Part shown: positions 1 through 11,663 of the stretch, in pieces
How positions within the stretch are numbered: the stretch's first letter is position 1
Layout of the letters: every line of letters starts with the position of its first letter
Assembly (NCBI GenBank): GCA_014529385.2
Contig: CM043943.1
Coordinates: 157,206,747 to 157,270,746 of the forward strand
Origin: Adiantum capillus-veneris
Taxonomy: Eukaryota; Streptophyta; Polypodiopsida; Polypodiales; Pteridaceae
Direction: 5' to 3'
Length of the DNA stretch: 64,000 nt
Translations under genes and position numbers: made by a program
Notes under the pieces: model-generated
What the model was told of the DNA's origin: nothing
Databases searched by the model: none
What the model saw: only the letters and a program-made list of their open reading frames with translations

Positions 1-250
1 GCATTCATGAAAGCATATGTGCCTTGAATCGAACACAATTTCATGAAAAATTTCAACAATTGCACAAGTGTATTGTTTCATCTATGCATTGCATGTAAGT
101 CAATGTTTTTCTTGCTCAGGAGCTTTGCATTTCTATCCTTTTTTTGCATTGCATGCATTCATGATTCAAGCATATGTGCCTTCAGCTGAACACAATCTCA
201 GGAGATTTTTCAACAATTGTGAATGTATTGTTTCATTTATGCATCTATTC
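1..250. repeat. Imperfect ~155-bp tandem duplication
   Basis: Two copies of an AT-rich segment beginning GCATTCATGA are seen, one from about 1-95 and one from about 155-245. Both run through AAGCATATGTGCCTT, a GAACACAAT block, a TTTCAACAATTG block and GTATTGTTTCAT. The copies differ by scattered substitutions and small indels. Short open frames overlap the region, but the repeated DNA explains them. No gene is seen in the first 540 bases. Confidence 0.6.
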
Positions 251-573
251 AGAAGGGTCTTCTTGTATCCCTATTATCATACCCTGTAGGACAAGAGGGT
301 TTACTAAGAAAATGAGGAAGTTTAGGGTACAAAATATGGTATTGTACAATGATAACTCTGTATAGCCTCAAATTTGGTCGGTACCAAATTGTGCATTGGG
401 AAGAACATCTGTGTGACCAAAGGGTTGTTTAAGGTGTAGGGTTTAGTTTGACATTGCTGAAATTTTTCCAATAGAAGGTCATTTAGGAAGTATGCTTAGG
501 TATTTTGGATTGGTAGACGGAGGGCATGTCTAACATTTGATCTTTGTGTTTCCACATTGTAGGCAAAAACAAA

Positions 574-1023
574 ATGGAAGAATACCCTATTTTGACAAAG
601 TTATGTTATATATCCGAGGAGCTTCATGAAGAGTATGGTCTCAGCATGGAGGGGGTGCTTGCAAAGGATCTTAGGGATGAAGACCTCCCTCACGATGAGT
701 GGATGACGGTGTTCAAGCAAATCTACCAAAAGAATGCAAAGATCTACTTGAATCATGTGCACCCAAGACTCCTTGAAGATTGCAAGTTCCTCTTCCACAA
801 GGTATATCAAGCCCCTCCATCTTGTGGGGAAATCACTGCAAAGTTTGCGCGCTGCTATGCTTTTGAGAGATTCCATGCAGCAACAAAGGACCCTGTGCGC
901 CATAAAGTCGCATGGGCGAGGTTTGGAGAGGCATTACTGAACATGTATGCCAGCCGCCCAGGAGGGTTGGAGCGGAAGGTCGAAACTGGCGAAGGGAAAA
1001 TGGTGCCTCCCACGGCGGTTTAG
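574..1023 (+). CDS. Hypothetical helical protein, first exon of a decayed multi-exon locus
   Basis: An open frame of about 149 codons starts at the ATG at 574, beginning MEEYPILTKLCYISEEL. A possible splice acceptor (CATTGTAG) lies just upstream near 562, so this may be an internal exon. The protein is mixed-charge and predicted mainly helical, with segments DEDLPHDEWMTVFKQIYQ and AKFARCYAFERFHAATKD. I do not recognise the family. Codon usage and amino-acid composition look like real protein, unlike the flanking AT-rich DNA. Coiled-coil, RING-like and HAD-phosphatase segments follow on the same strand, so this may be the N-terminal part of one gene or an independent short gene. Confidence 0.45.
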   Translation: MEEYPILTKLCYISEELHEEYGLSMEGVLAKDLRDEDLPHDEWMTVFKQIYQKNAKIYLNHVHPRLLEDCKFLFHKVYQAPPSCGEITAKFARCYAFERFHAATKDPVRHKVAWARFGEALLNMYASRPGGLERKVETGEGKMVPPTAV

Positions 1024-1417
1024 GGTCATCTGTTAAGAAGCCCCGCCTTACGCAAAGTGGTAGTAACCTTTGTACAGAGTTAGACCCCTCACAACTTCAC
1101 GTAGAGTTGCCTGATTATGCTACAAAATTGAAAAGTATTGTTGAGAGAGTGTCTCAGAAAAGTGCAGCTGCATCGGACAGGCTGAAAGAGCTGAAGGCAT
1201 CTCTGCACAGCAGAACAAGGAAACATTGTTGAGAGCCAAGGGTTCCAATGCTATTGTGAAGCGGATAAAGGATGACATAGAGCACTATGAAGTGCATCTT
1301 GCAAAACTAAAGCAGGAAAACACTTTCAATGATGAAGACTCCTCAAAGAGGTTGAGGCTGATCTGGGAGCCAGTCGATGCATGCTTCACCGACTTGGAAA
1401 TAGTGAGGACATGTTGA
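1024..1417 (+). pseudogene. Coiled-coil continuation, frameshifted
   Basis: After the stop at 1021-1023 coding-like sequence continues in another frame, through SSVKKPRLTQSGSNLCTEL and KSIVERVSQKSAAASDRLKE. Near 1205 it shifts again into ETLLRAKGSNAIVKRIKDD and HYEVHLAKLKQENTFNDE, ending at a stop near 1415. The heptad-like spacing of L, I, V and A between charged residues suggests a coiled coil. Two frame changes within 400 bases mean either unrecognised small introns or decay. From 1418 to about 1735 I see only T-rich DNA. Confidence 0.4.
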
Positions 1418-1734
1418 AGCTAGAGAAGGAGGTTCATCTACAGCAAGTAATTCCTATCATGTCTTAAGAAAGTGGTTTTGGTAGTGCATGCATCTTTTTA
1501 GTATCTATAAATGTTGCTTTGCTAGTTTGAAAGAGTTTGGTGGTTTTGCTTCTGTATGGCAGTTGCATATTCTAGGTAGATTGCTAGGTCCAAGTGGATT
1601 TTTTGAATTTTTCTATGTTATTTTGCTACTTTTTGTCCATACTTGTATCTTTTGTGTTTTTTTGGATATACTCTCTTGTTTTGGTATCTTCTATCATGTT
1701 GTTTTTAGTAGTTTGGTAGTCTGATAAATCTACT

Positions 1735-2510
1735 GTTTTGGTAGTTTCGGTAGTTATGGTTGTGTTGCTAGTACCATTAAACCCTTACCGGTAGCTTTTG
1801 GTAGTTTTTGGTAATGCTTTGGTAGTTTCTGGAGTGGATCTAACAATGTTCTTTTGGTAGTTTTGGTTGCTTTTGGGTAGTTTATTGGTGGACTTGGGTG
1901 TATTCGTAATGCTTTTGGTACTAACTGGTAGCATTTGGTACTATTGTGGCACTTCCTTTGATAGTTTGGTTCTGGTAATGATACTACTTTGAATGTATTG
2001 GTACTTTTAGGGTTTTAGGATAGCTTCTTACAATGCGTTTTTGGTGGCTGTTAGGATTTTTGGTACTAATTGGTAGCTCATGGTTATGATTTGGTACTAA
2101 TTGGTAGCTCGTGGTTATGATTTTTGGTACTAGTTGGTAGCTCATGGTTATAATTTGGTACTAATTGGTAGCTCATGGTTATGATTCGATACTAATTGGT
2201 AGCTCATGGTTATGATTTGGTACTAAAAGGTGGCTCCTGGTTATGATTTGGTACTAATTTTGGTAGTTTACGGTTGTCTTCTTGCATTGATGACCTGCTA
2301 GTTTTTGGTACTAATTGGTAGTATGATGGCTTTGGTACAGTCTGCTAGGTTCAGGTACTGATTAGTAGTATGATGGCTTTGGTATTGTGTGCTAGTTCTT
2401 GGTACTAATTGGTAGTATGATGGCCTTGGTACCGTCTGCTACATTTCGGTACTAATTGGTAGCATGATGCCTTTGGTATTGTCTGCTAGCTTTTGGGTTC
2501 TAACTTGAGA
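1735..2510. repeat. GGTACTAATTGGTAG-type degenerate tandem array
   Basis: About 775 bases are built from variants of TTTGGTACTAATTGGTAG. In the central part (about 2050-2260) the unit is roughly 31 bp and adds GCTCATGGTTATGAT. From 2290 to 2500 a variant unit carries AGTATGATGGCTTTGGTA. The array lies between exon-like segments and may be intronic. Related GGTACT or GTACCAAA tracts occur at 3740-4010, 5160-5560 and 17880-18990, so this is a family feature of the locus. Confidence 0.75.
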
Positions 2511-2565
2511 CTGTTTATATTGCTACTGATTAACAACAGGCTGAGTATGATGTGCTCGAGGCAAC

Positions 2566-3104
2566 ATGGAAGGAAGCACAAGGCCATGTCCTATTTGTGA
2601 AGCACATGATGCTGATGTTCAGTGCGGGAAGAGATTTATGTTATATCCTAGGCCCCAGGTTGTTGATTTGGGGGAGATGATCCTTGTGTTTGGAATGCAT
2701 GTTGCATGTGGTTAGCTCTTGGAGTCTACAGAAGTTGTAGGAACCTTTATACTTGAGTGCCGACATCAGTATCACCCCCTTTGCTTTAGCGCTTTACTAC
2801 TAAGCAGGGATCATTGTGCCAAACCTGGTTGTAACATGGTGATCCCCGTGGTGGCAAAGTCTTGGGTCGGTGGGCATCAAGGTGTGAAGAGTAAGTATGT
2901 GTGTGTTCTGCAAATCATATGCTGACATGCATTGAATGTGAGGTTGTTTGTAAGTATGTGCTGTCTTTCTCTGTTTTTGCAGAGGAAGAGAATGCTGCAG
3001 CGGCTGGGTCCAGTGGGAAAAATGGACAGGCAGTCAAGGATGGACAAGATGCCACGAAATCTGCTGCAAGTCATGCATGGGAGGAGGATGAGGATATTGC
3101 ATAG
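2566..3104 (+). pseudogene. RING/PHD-like Cys-His domain protein fragment, one in-frame stop and one intron
   Basis: The ATG at 2566 opens MEGSTRPCPICEAHDADVQC, which has a C-x2-C pair. The frame meets TAG at 2713-2715. It continues in the same frame with ECRHQYHPLCFSALLLSRDH and CAKPGC, giving C-x-H-x3-H-x2-C and C-x4-C spacing like a zinc-binding RING or PHD finger. A convincing intron follows: donor GTAAGTATG at about 2890 and acceptor TTTTTGCAG ending at 2983. The second exon is acidic and Ala-rich, ending HAWEEDEDIA at a TAG. The zinc ligands suggest a ubiquitin-ligase or protein-interaction module, but the family is not certain. The internal stop argues for decay. Confidence 0.45.
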
Positions 3105-3182
3105 ATAAGGGATGTTCTTTGGGATTTAAAGCATGCTGGTGTGGAAGGGAAAGGGACTGAGAATGGATAGCATTGTGATACC

Positions 3183-3634
3183 ATGCGGGACAACGAAGAA
3201 AACAGTGACTGTGAGGACAAAGATGCTAAAAGGAATAAAGACAATGTTGGAGGTAAAGTGCCTCACATAGTGGAACTGGATGGTGCACGGGAAGAGGCCA
3301 CTATGGGGGAGGAGGACAAGGAGGGGGTTGAGGGGGAGGCCACGAGGGGGGTGGAAGCCAGGGATGACAAATGTGCAGAGGATGCCAAGAAAGGGGATGA
3401 CGGGGAGGCCAGGAAGGGGGAAGAGACAGAAAAGGATGGGCCAAGAGGGAAGTGGCAGTGGAGGATGAAAAAGTGGATAGTACTGACGGGAGTGCAAATC
3501 CTGAAGCTGAAGATGTTGTGCAAAAGATGTTAGGTGATTCTACTGATTTGGTGACCCTATCAGAGCTTTTTAGTCTGCAAAGAAAGAAGCGCAACCGCGC
3601 CTGTGACCAGTTTTCTCGTGCATGCAAGCTGTAG
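3183..3634 (+). pseudogene. Acidic, Lys/Glu/Gly-rich linker, frameshifted
   Basis: The frame from 3183 encodes a highly charged segment (NEENSDCEDKDAKRNKDN, then Glu/Gly/Lys-rich runs). Near 3450-3480 it shifts to a second frame encoding VDSTDGSANPEAEDVVQKML and LSELFSLQRKKRNRACDQF, ending at a TAG near 3632. The low-complexity acidic section resembles an intrinsically disordered linker. The C-terminal piece looks more structured. It sits between the RING-like and HAD-like exons and could be part of the same gene. Confidence 0.35.
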
Positions 3635-3739
3635 CCCTTCTCATATGCTCATGTATTTTGCCAATGTGCTTTTCATTCTACCAATACAATCAACTTTTGG
3701 CTTTTGTCTTTCATCAGTTGTGTTCCAATGTAACTGTTC

Positions 3740-4010
3740 ACTATGTTACAATACAGTTTTCCAATGTTACTGCTCACTATGGTACAATGCACTTTTCCAA
3801 TGTTACACTGCTACAGTGCAATACAGTACCCAATTTGGTACTATATAGTACTAGATTCGGTACTGTATAGTACAATGCAGCTTTACAATGCAATATTGTA
3901 CCACAATATGATATTGTATAGTACCCAATTTGAGCCTGTATAGTATCAACTTTGGTACAATACAATATCAAATTCTGTACAGTACATTATCAAATTTTGT
4001 ACTTCTTGTG
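3740..4010. repeat. TTTGGTACTGTATAGTAC-type degenerate array
   Basis: The stretch is a mix of TATAGTAC, TTTGGTACT and GTTACTGCTCACTATG variants with no stable unit length. It belongs to the same GGTACT-rich family as the array at 1735-2510. Several overlapping short open frames on both strands are explained by the repeats. Confidence 0.6.
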
Positions 4011-4015
4011 TCATA

Positions 4016-4923
4016 ATGGTGCTCTATTTTTTAAATAATGTTTGCATTGTATATTTTCCACCACTCATTTGGACTGTTGGTATTGTAGTAAGACCTTGGT
4101 GGCAAGATGAGACACAACCAAACACAACACTTGCGGCTGGTCTGGCTGCTAAACCTGGCCGGATGATTGTGCATGACCTTAATGGGGTCTTATTGACAAG
4201 ATACACAGAGCTACCAGAAGGCCTTTGGGTTTTGGCGGATGAGCACCAACCACGGATCGTCCATCCCAATAGCTCGTTGGTCTTTTGTGTAAGGCCAGAT
4301 GCTGACGAGTTCATACGAACTCTTAAGAAGAAAGCCAAGATAATTGTGTGGTCTTGCTGTAGAAGGCAATAAATGATGAATATGTTGAACGCTTGCTTCC
4401 CCCAGCATGTGAGGCAGAAGTATTTTGCAGGTAACAATGCCTTGAGTACTTTAGATGTTAAGCTACTCAAACTTCTAACCGCCTTTATGGCATGACAGAT
4501 ATACTATCACAAGAAGACTGTGAGACCTGGCGGCAGAGTATGGAGGAGGTGCCGCACATGCCCGACGTTGTGGCCAACAAGCCTGTTTTTCTGAAGAACC
4601 TACAGACAATGTGGGAAAGACACCCCAAATTTGATGCTAGCAACACAATACTGGTGGATGACTGCAGATACAAGTCGCTGAAAAACGACTATGAGAATTG
4701 TCTTGCCATTAGATCATATGAGCCTCTGGTGGTTGAAAAAGATTACCCTTTTTACCTGATGGACCGTATTTCTCACTGGTTGCAAGGATGGATACACAAT
4801 CGGTACCCAACAACATACACTCACAAAAACCCAATTTTTGACACACAAGATGATGTCCCTCCATACGTTGCTGATTACTTCATACAGATGGAGGGGTATC
4901 CCCCTGACCTAGGAGATTCCTAA
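4016..4923 (+). pseudogene. FCP1/NIF-type HAD phosphatase-like domain protein
   Basis: Two exon-like frames together show the FCP1-homology layout. The first holds MIVHDLNGVLL, the position of the DxDxT nucleophile motif; here the second Asp is Asn. It is followed by FVRPDADEFIRTL-like sequence (FCVRPDADEFIRTLKKKAK) and IIVWSCCRR, the usual beta strand before the middle of the fold. After a TAA in this frame a plausible 68-bp intron (4431-4498, GTAACA...CATGACAG) leads to KPVFLKNLQTMW and NTILVDDCRYKSLKN, the conserved DD motif. The frame ends at 4923. Plant HAD-like proteins with a DLNG motif exist, so Asn may be normal for the subgroup. The TAA at about 4372 suggests decay or another intron. 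Confidence 0.6.
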
Positions 4924-5159
4924 AGTTTTGTACTTGGTGAACTTGTGTATCATGTCACATAAAATGTAATGGAGATTCCTGAACTTCGGTACTTGAACAA
5001 AATTTGTATCGTGTCGTGCACATATATAATGGAAACCCACTTTTTTTGTACACTGTCTTGGAGCTTGAACTGTACTATCTCTTTTTTGGTGTTGTCTAAT
5101 GTTTCTAGTCTAAAAGCGTCTTTTTTAAGATCCAAGACGTTGGTGTTAATACAATGGTA

Positions 5160-5560
5160 TCAGTAAGTACCAGTACTGTGTGTATCTCGGTGTTACACAG
5201 TACCTCATTTGGTACTCATTGTACCAACTTTTGATACTTCCAAAGTACCAAATTGTATGTTTGGTACTTGAACTGTACTGTCTTTTTTTTAGTGTTGTCT
5301 AGTAGTTTCTAGTCTAAAAGAAAAAATTTTAAGATCCCTGACATTGGTGTTAATACAATGGTATCAGTAGGTACCAGTAGTGTGTATCTGGGTGTTACAT
5401 AGTACCTGCTTTTGTACTGGTACTCACAGTACCAACTATTTGCTCACTATTATTGGTACTATTAAGATTGTGTTATAGTACCCAGCTTGGTAGTCTACAA
5501 TACCCAGTTTGGTAGTCTGTAGTACCAACATTGTATGCCAAGGTTTCTTCATCATTAATA
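5160..5560. repeat. GGTACT-rich degenerate array, third block
   Basis: Segments such as GGTGTTACACAGTACCT, TTTGGTACTTGAACTGTACT and AGTACCCAGCTTGGTAGT recur. A piece containing AGATCC, TTGGTGTTAATACAATGG and TATCAGTA occurs at about 5130-5165 and again at about 5330-5370, a ~205-bp tandem duplication. No coding signal is seen between the HAD-like gene and the LTR element at 5891. Confidence 0.55.
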
Positions 5561-5690
5561 AAGATATTCCTTTCAGTATATCATTTTCTCTCTCATACAT
5601 TTCAGTTATATACTTGTCATTCTCACATATGGCACAAAGATCCCTTCATTCCCCTATTTTTCACATGGTATCAGAGTGAAAGGAAATTTT
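5530..5690 (+). mobile_element. Remnant of a copia-type LTR end with primer-binding site
   Basis: TGGTATCAGAG at 5666-5676 matches the complement of the initiator methionine tRNA 3' end. It directly follows CCCTATTTTTCACA, which would be the 3' end of an LTR. The T/C-rich stretch from about 5530 (TTCATCATTAATAAAGATAT, TCTCTCTCATACATTTC) would be the R-U5 part. No gag follows, because coding-free sequence and then the LARD element come next. Only a fragment can be supported. Confidence 0.45.
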
Positions 5691-5890
5691 TAAGAGAGTA
5701 AAGGGTAATTGGAGACCGTGTTGTGCATATTTGTATTTGATAGCCTAGGGTTGCAGCTTGGATCCATGGTCTCGTGATTATGCAAAGTTGGCTACAATAC
5801 CAAATTTTGGTACTTCTTGTCAATATTTTGGTACTGGTTAGTATTATTTTAGTTCAAGTTACGGGCAAGTCTTAAGAGACAATCAATAAT

Positions 5891-8800
5891 TGTGAGATCC
5901 CCCACCCGCCAATACCAAGATCGGGATGGGATCCTTGATAGGTCTCTAGGTCTGATAAAAATCAGAGTCTCTAAACGAGAAAAATCCAAGGAATAGACCT
6001 TTACCATTGACAATGGCTTGGGTCTATAGCCTTAAGAAGACCTAGTCCTGTCTCGCAACGAAAATGGGACAACGTATTAAAAGTCCAAAAAAACTATTTT
6101 GGCCCTATAACTGCCACAATTGGGCTAAGGTATCCTCAACCAATGCTTTTTTCCCCCTAACAGATGTGAGGGCACAGCCGCTGGTGGAATCCTCTTCCAA
6201 GTGAAGAAGTTTTCTAAACGTTTTAGTGCGCAGGGATGGATAGTTACCTGACTAATCAGGTCCACCCATCCATAATTGACAACCTTAGTCAATCCCCACT
6301 TACCACCCCACACTCACACGTGATTCTTTTGTTATTTAATTACTATCACGTTCTTATCACAATTAGCTTTCTTTTATCCTTCCTAAAAGAATTTGATTAA
6401 AACAACCCTTGAAAACAGTATTGAAAACATTCTTTTAGCAAACAGACATCTTTAAACTTAAGACAGGGTACTGTCAATCAAAACATTATCCATAATAACC
6501 ATGACCAGTACTCTTCTTGTCTCAAGACCACCTAAGGGTGAAAAAATGGCACCCATTCCTTATTCACAATCCGGAGTGGATAAACCCCCACCCAAGGTTT
6601 CGGGTGCCCATACACCAAACCAGTTGTCCATACAAGCGGACGGCTCCCCTAGGATTAAAAAAACGGTATCCTAACTTGTGTAGAAACATCAAGACATGAC
6701 ACGGAGTAGAAACTCAACGTTCATGAGGGTAACCGACTTATCCGTGGCTAGAAAGCCAATCATTATCATCAATTTATACTAAGGAGTTGAAGGTGTCTTG
6801 AGACAAGCTATCTTAAGAATGATCAACCATATCTTTCCTAATTCAACCAGTTTTAACCCAAACAATTCTTTCCTACATTATAAACAAATGCACGTTAGAA
6901 GTTATCTTCCGTTTTCAGTCAATGTATCCTTCCTAACCTTACGTATGCAATGCTAACTTAAAAATGAACTTTAAAAGATTTTAAGTGAACAAAACAGAAA
7001 TCCACCTGGGATTGCTCGTCCATGTGCTGTTGGGCAAGAGCTCGTAGACTTTCCTCCGTCGGCCTATGGTCCAGCCTCATGCTCATTAGTGACTTTATTT
7101 CTTTTGTTGCTAACATCCTCTTCCTCGGTAAGAGGATTTCCCCTGGTTCTCTTTGGAGCCATGTCGGCCGCCGTTTATAAAAAGACTTAATCCATTAGAA
7201 GTTTAATTGAATAATCTTTTTTTTCCTTTTTTACCCAAAAATAAGGATTTTTGGAGTAAGTAGGTATCTTTAATAGTCAATTTGATGAGATATTCCTCCT
7301 ATAACTTATTTATGCTATAAGTAATTTCCCATAATGACCATTTAATTGGGAAGCCCTTTAACTAGGTTTATCCTTAGTCTATATTCCATTTTAGCCTTAG
7401 TAAAATATAAATTTCTATCGGCTAATGGATTATTCACCCTAAATTGTAATTGAATATGTTCTATCTTTAGGAATTTTCATAAATTTGATTTATAACCTTT
7501 CCCTCCTATACTTATGGTCTAATTTAGGTAGAATTTTACTGATAGTAATTTGTTATACCAACCATTTATGCTGAGGTAACATTTTCTCACCCTTCAATAG
7601 TGATTTTGGACCTCAGGTATTTATTTGGTAATTACATAAACTCATTTACTAATTTCCTTTCTCTATTTTATACGCAAAATCGGTTACTTTTTTTGAAGAT
7701 AAATACCAAAACTATTTATCTGAGGTTGGGGTATCTATCACAGATTTCTCAAGGTGTATTCTACCTTTGATATTTATATCAAAGATTTTTGGATTAATTT
7801 ACTATATTCCCCCTTTTATTTTCCCCTAAAAATAATGTAATTTTATTGAGATAATTAGGTAACTAATTATCTAAGGTTAACATAATTATCCTAGGTTTCC
7901 TAACATGTAATTGTCTCTGATAAATAACTCAATGCATTTTGATTCAATTTGCTAATTTCTCCTTTTTAATTTGTCATAAAAATAGAGTAATTCTGCTAAA
8001 ATAATTAGGTAAATTAATTATCTGAACTTAACATAATTATCATTGGTTCCATAACATGTAATTAACCTCTTATAAATAACTCAAAGAATTTTGAATCAGT
8101 TTACTTATTTCCCCCTTTTTATTTGTCATAAAAACATAGTAATTCTGCTAAAGTAATTATTTAATATAATTATCATGGGTTCCATAACATGTAATTAACC
8201 TTTGATAAATAACTCAAAGCATTTTGAATAGTTTACTAAGTTCTCTGTTTTAATTTGTCATAAAAACAAAATAATTTTGATAAAGTAATTAGGTAAATTA
8301 TTTATCTGAAGTTAACATAATTGTCACGGGTTTCCTTACATGTAATTAACTTTTGATAAATAACTCAAAGCATTTTGAATGATTTTACTAATTTTTCCTA
8401 AAAACAGAGTAATTCTGCTAAAATAATTAGTTAAATTAATTTTCTGAGATTAACATAATTATCACAGGTTTCCTAGCATATAATAACCTTTGATAAATTA
8501 CTCAAAGCATTTTGAATCAATCTACTAATTTTCCCCTTTTAATTTCTCCTAGAAACAGAGTAATTCTGCTAAAGTAATTAGGTAAATTAATTATCTAAAA
8601 TTAACATAATTATACGGATTTTCTGACATGAAATTAACCTCTGACAAATAACTCAAATCATTTTAAATCAATTCACTAATTTCCCTCTTTTAATTTGTCC
8701 TAAAAACAGAGTAATTCTTCTAAAGTAATTAGTTAAATTATTTATTTGAGGTTAACATAATTATCACAAGCTACCTAACACGTAATTAACCTCTGATAAA

Positions 8801-10073
8801 TAACTCAAAGCATTTTGAATCAATTTACTAATTTCCCCCTTTTAATTTCTCCTAAAAACAGAGTAATTTTGTTAAAATAATTAGGCAAATTAATTTTCTG
8901 AGGTTAACATAATTATCACAGGTTTTCTAACATGTATTTAACCTCTGATAAATAGCTCAAAGCATTTTGAATTAGTTTACTAATTTCTCCCTTTTAATTT
9001 CTCCAAAAAACAGAGTAATTCTGCTAAAATAATTAATTAAATTATTTATTTGAGGTTAACATAATTATCACGGGTTTTGTAACATGTAATTAACCTGTGA
9101 TAAATAGTTCAAAGCATTTTAAATCAATTTGATTATTTTCCCCTTTATTTTTCTCTAAAAAATAGTGTAATTTTGCTAACTTAATTATGAAAATTACTCA
9201 AATAATTATAAGATAATTTTTTAGCTTAATAAAAGTATAATGCAGCTTTGATCATTATCTCAACATAATCTAAACTTAATTAATATAATTCCCACTAATT
9301 TATGGTTAATATGGACAATTTCAGCCCTAATATGATATAATAATTAATTAGCTTAATATCCCTAAGCTTAATTACAACAATCAGCAGAGAATATTTAATT
9401 AAGAGAGTACTTTTTAGTATACATGAGATTAATCTTTAATTTATTCAGGATTAAGCTAATTACCGTTTAATTTAACCAACTAGAGCTTAATCTCTAGTGA
9501 TTTCTGTGTAGCGGTCTCTCTAGATGAGAGAGAGTGTGCCAAGGCTTCAAGTCTGTCTGAAATTGTGAAGCAAGGGTCATATTTATAGGTTTCTAAGCAC
9601 TCACAAGCTGGAAAATGACAATAACTTGCATCACAAGCAGCCCTACAGGTCAAAAAACACCCCTTGCTGCTAAATCTAGTCTAGGAGAGTTCATCATTAC
9701 CCCAAACAGCCTCCCCTCAGCTTCCAGAATCGATTTTTACTATTTTTACTGATTTTTGATGATGAAAATTAGAAATATCAGTAATTTCTACAACCTTAGG
9801 ATAAGAAAGTCTTTGTTAATAATAATTACTGAAACCATTTAATTTTACTTAACTAATTAAATTCATAGTGTGACCTTTCAGAGCCCGTAACTTTTCCAGA
9901 TTTTATCGAAATTATGTTCTGAAAATTTCTAGCCCGAGGTTTGTTGTGCTTAAGATTCCAAAAATACCAATATTTGCCACGGTCGGACAATTCTACGTTG
10001 CTTTTTCAATAATCATATCAGTTTGATTAAGCTTTATACAATCTTTAAGGTTTCAGAAACTAGAAACCTTACA
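5891..10073 (-). repeat. LARD LTR, left copy (3' LTR of the minus-strand element)
   Basis: The repeat is 4,183 bp with TG...CA ends when read on the plus strand. The first ~1,300 bases contain a GATCGGGATGGGATCC block and a stretch that translates to short frames, which recur identically at 12282 in the other LTR. The central part is strongly AT-rich and holds the ~140-bp tandem array described separately. The last part, about 9480-10073, is more complex and includes a TCTCTCTAGATGAGAGAGAG inverted motif near 9515. Open frames inside it are short, and none has a recognisable domain. Confidence 0.85.
7790..9170. repeat. ~135-150 bp tandem array inside the left LARD LTR
   Basis: About nine or ten degenerate units each carry TGATAAATAACTCAAAGCAT, ACTAATTTCCCCCTTTTAAT, AAACAGAGTAATTCTGCTAA and GGTTAACATAATTATCAC. 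The TAAATAACTCA landmark recurs at about 7920, 8055, 8205, 8355, 8645, 8795, 8945 and 9095, so spacing is roughly 135-150 bp. The array accounts for much of the unusual LTR length. It may be a satellite seed or may have grown by recombination during reverse transcription. Confidence 0.75.
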
Positions 10074-10090
10074 ATCACCCCAACTTAAGA
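10074..10090 (-). other. Polypurine tract of the LARD element
   Basis: Read on the minus strand, AAGTTGGGGTGAT directly precedes the TGTAAGG start of the 3' LTR. The position and purine content fit the primer for plus-strand DNA synthesis, although a T-containing tract is imperfect. Confidence 0.55.
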
Positions 10091-11647
10091 ATTGGAGATG
10101 CCCTCATCTCAACCAAAATTGGGAAAATCTTTGAGAAGAGAAATTCATCCTCCCTAGTGGCATCTTTGAAGGGATAACCTTTCCACTTTACCAAATGTTA
10201 CTGATTACTCTAAAAGTTCTTTCTAGTTTGTGGTTGGAGCTACTTGCTAGCCAATTTTTCCTCAAGAAACTCTTAGTGTTGAGCCCATCTTAAAAACCTT
10301 TACAAACCATTTGTATCATCTCAAAAACCAGGTTAAATCAATTCCATAAAAGATCCATATATCCACCTTGTCAACATGAACGCGCTCGGTCTAACTGACC
10401 ATTCAGACCAATCAGCATTCGACAAGCTTTGCCAATCTGAACGCGCTCGTCTTTGCCAATCTGAACGCGCTCTACGTGTTCTTGCCATTTTGAGCAATCT
10501 GCGTTCGGCACAAGCTTTCACCATTGCACCAGAGGTACCCCCTCTGGTGCTCTAACCTGGTTGACCAACAATATGTAAAGGGTTTTAAGAAGTATCATAC
10601 CAAGAGTTCTTTTCGGCTTCCTATTAGTCTCGTACCTTAATACTTTCATATCTAGGTCATTTTCCAAGGAAGGCTATCGTGTGCACAAAGAATGTGAATT
10701 GGTTTTTTGATAGTTATCTCATTCTCAAAATTCAAATACTATCGAGAACCTCTGTCTCATTTGCTAGATCAATCCTTAATTTCTTGAGTGAATATTAACT
10801 TAACTTTAGATTCCTTAAGTAATTTTAGAAAAGAAAATCATGTATACCATTATAATATATAAGTAACTCAAAGTTTTTCATTATTAATTTTTAGTGGTTT
10901 ACAAAGCTCTAAGATTGCTAACTATGGCCAAGCGAGTGGCTCCTTTATCTTTCTTATTCATAAGGTTGGTTCTCCTATGATTGCATAAGATCTGGCTCCT
11001 CTTGCTCTTCCTACTATGTACAAGGGTGACGACAACCCTATACTAGAATCTTGTGGACTTTGGGTGGATCAGATATAGGATCAAAATATACAACATCTTT
11101 TGGTCCATTAAAACTAGGGCTACACCTATGGGTCTAATTCTACCTGAGTAGATTACTTTAGACACTTGATCAAACACCCACTGATTTTGTGATACTTGGA
11201 TATCACCTATTACAAGGGTTTCCTCTGGATTCTCCGTTCCAATGAAAAAGTATACTTCAATCACTTGAAGATCTTCGGCCCATTTGACTCTCTTTATATT
11301 TAGTCCTAAACCTTCTAACTCTTCCGCGTCGCGATGAAGAAAATTCCACCAGATCCTGACCAGCTGTTCCTCCAAGTGGAAGAAGAAAATCTCTTATCTA
11401 GCCATTTCATCACGCTTTTTCACATTGAATAGTGTCGGGATAGGCAAGCTCTCATAAACCTAGTGTTAAAATCCATGGATTTGCAGTAGGCCTGATGGAA
11501 ATCTTCCTGCAAAGATGGGGATAATTCTCTCTCTTCCTTTCACTCCCTCTTTTCAATTAAATACGTCTTTAATTGAATTTGTCAAAGATCACTTATTTCA
11601 ACCTAACGCCTTAAACTTTTCCCTAGGTCCAAGACGTTAATTAACAC

Positions 11648-11663
11648 AGGCTCTGATACAACT
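11648..11663 (-). other. Primer-binding site of the LARD element (initiator Met tRNA)
   Basis: Plus-strand GGCTCTGATACAACT next to the LTR reads TTGTATCAGAGCC on the minus strand, two bases after the LTR end. The canonical plant site is TGGTATCAGAGC, so one base differs. This site fixes the element on the minus strand. Confidence 0.75.

Larger units (their letters stand above)
10074..11663 (-). other. LARD internal region with one weak minus-strand frame
   Basis: The 1,590-bp interior carries no recognised retrotransposon domain. The longest minus-strand frame (11375-11043) gives about 110 residues, including LVRIWWNFLHRDAEELEGLG and LNIKRVKWAEDLQVIEVYFF. It is mixed-charge and protein-like but unknown to me. 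It could be a relic of gag or a captured host fragment. A short tandem of CAATCTGAACGCGCTC lies at about 10430-10470. The rest shows nothing I can identify. Confidence 0.45.

Noticed and set aside
6517-6699. Short frame conserved at 12282-12479
   Set aside because: It lies in the LARD LTR and is conserved only because the two LTRs are copies. The frame is short and has no domain.
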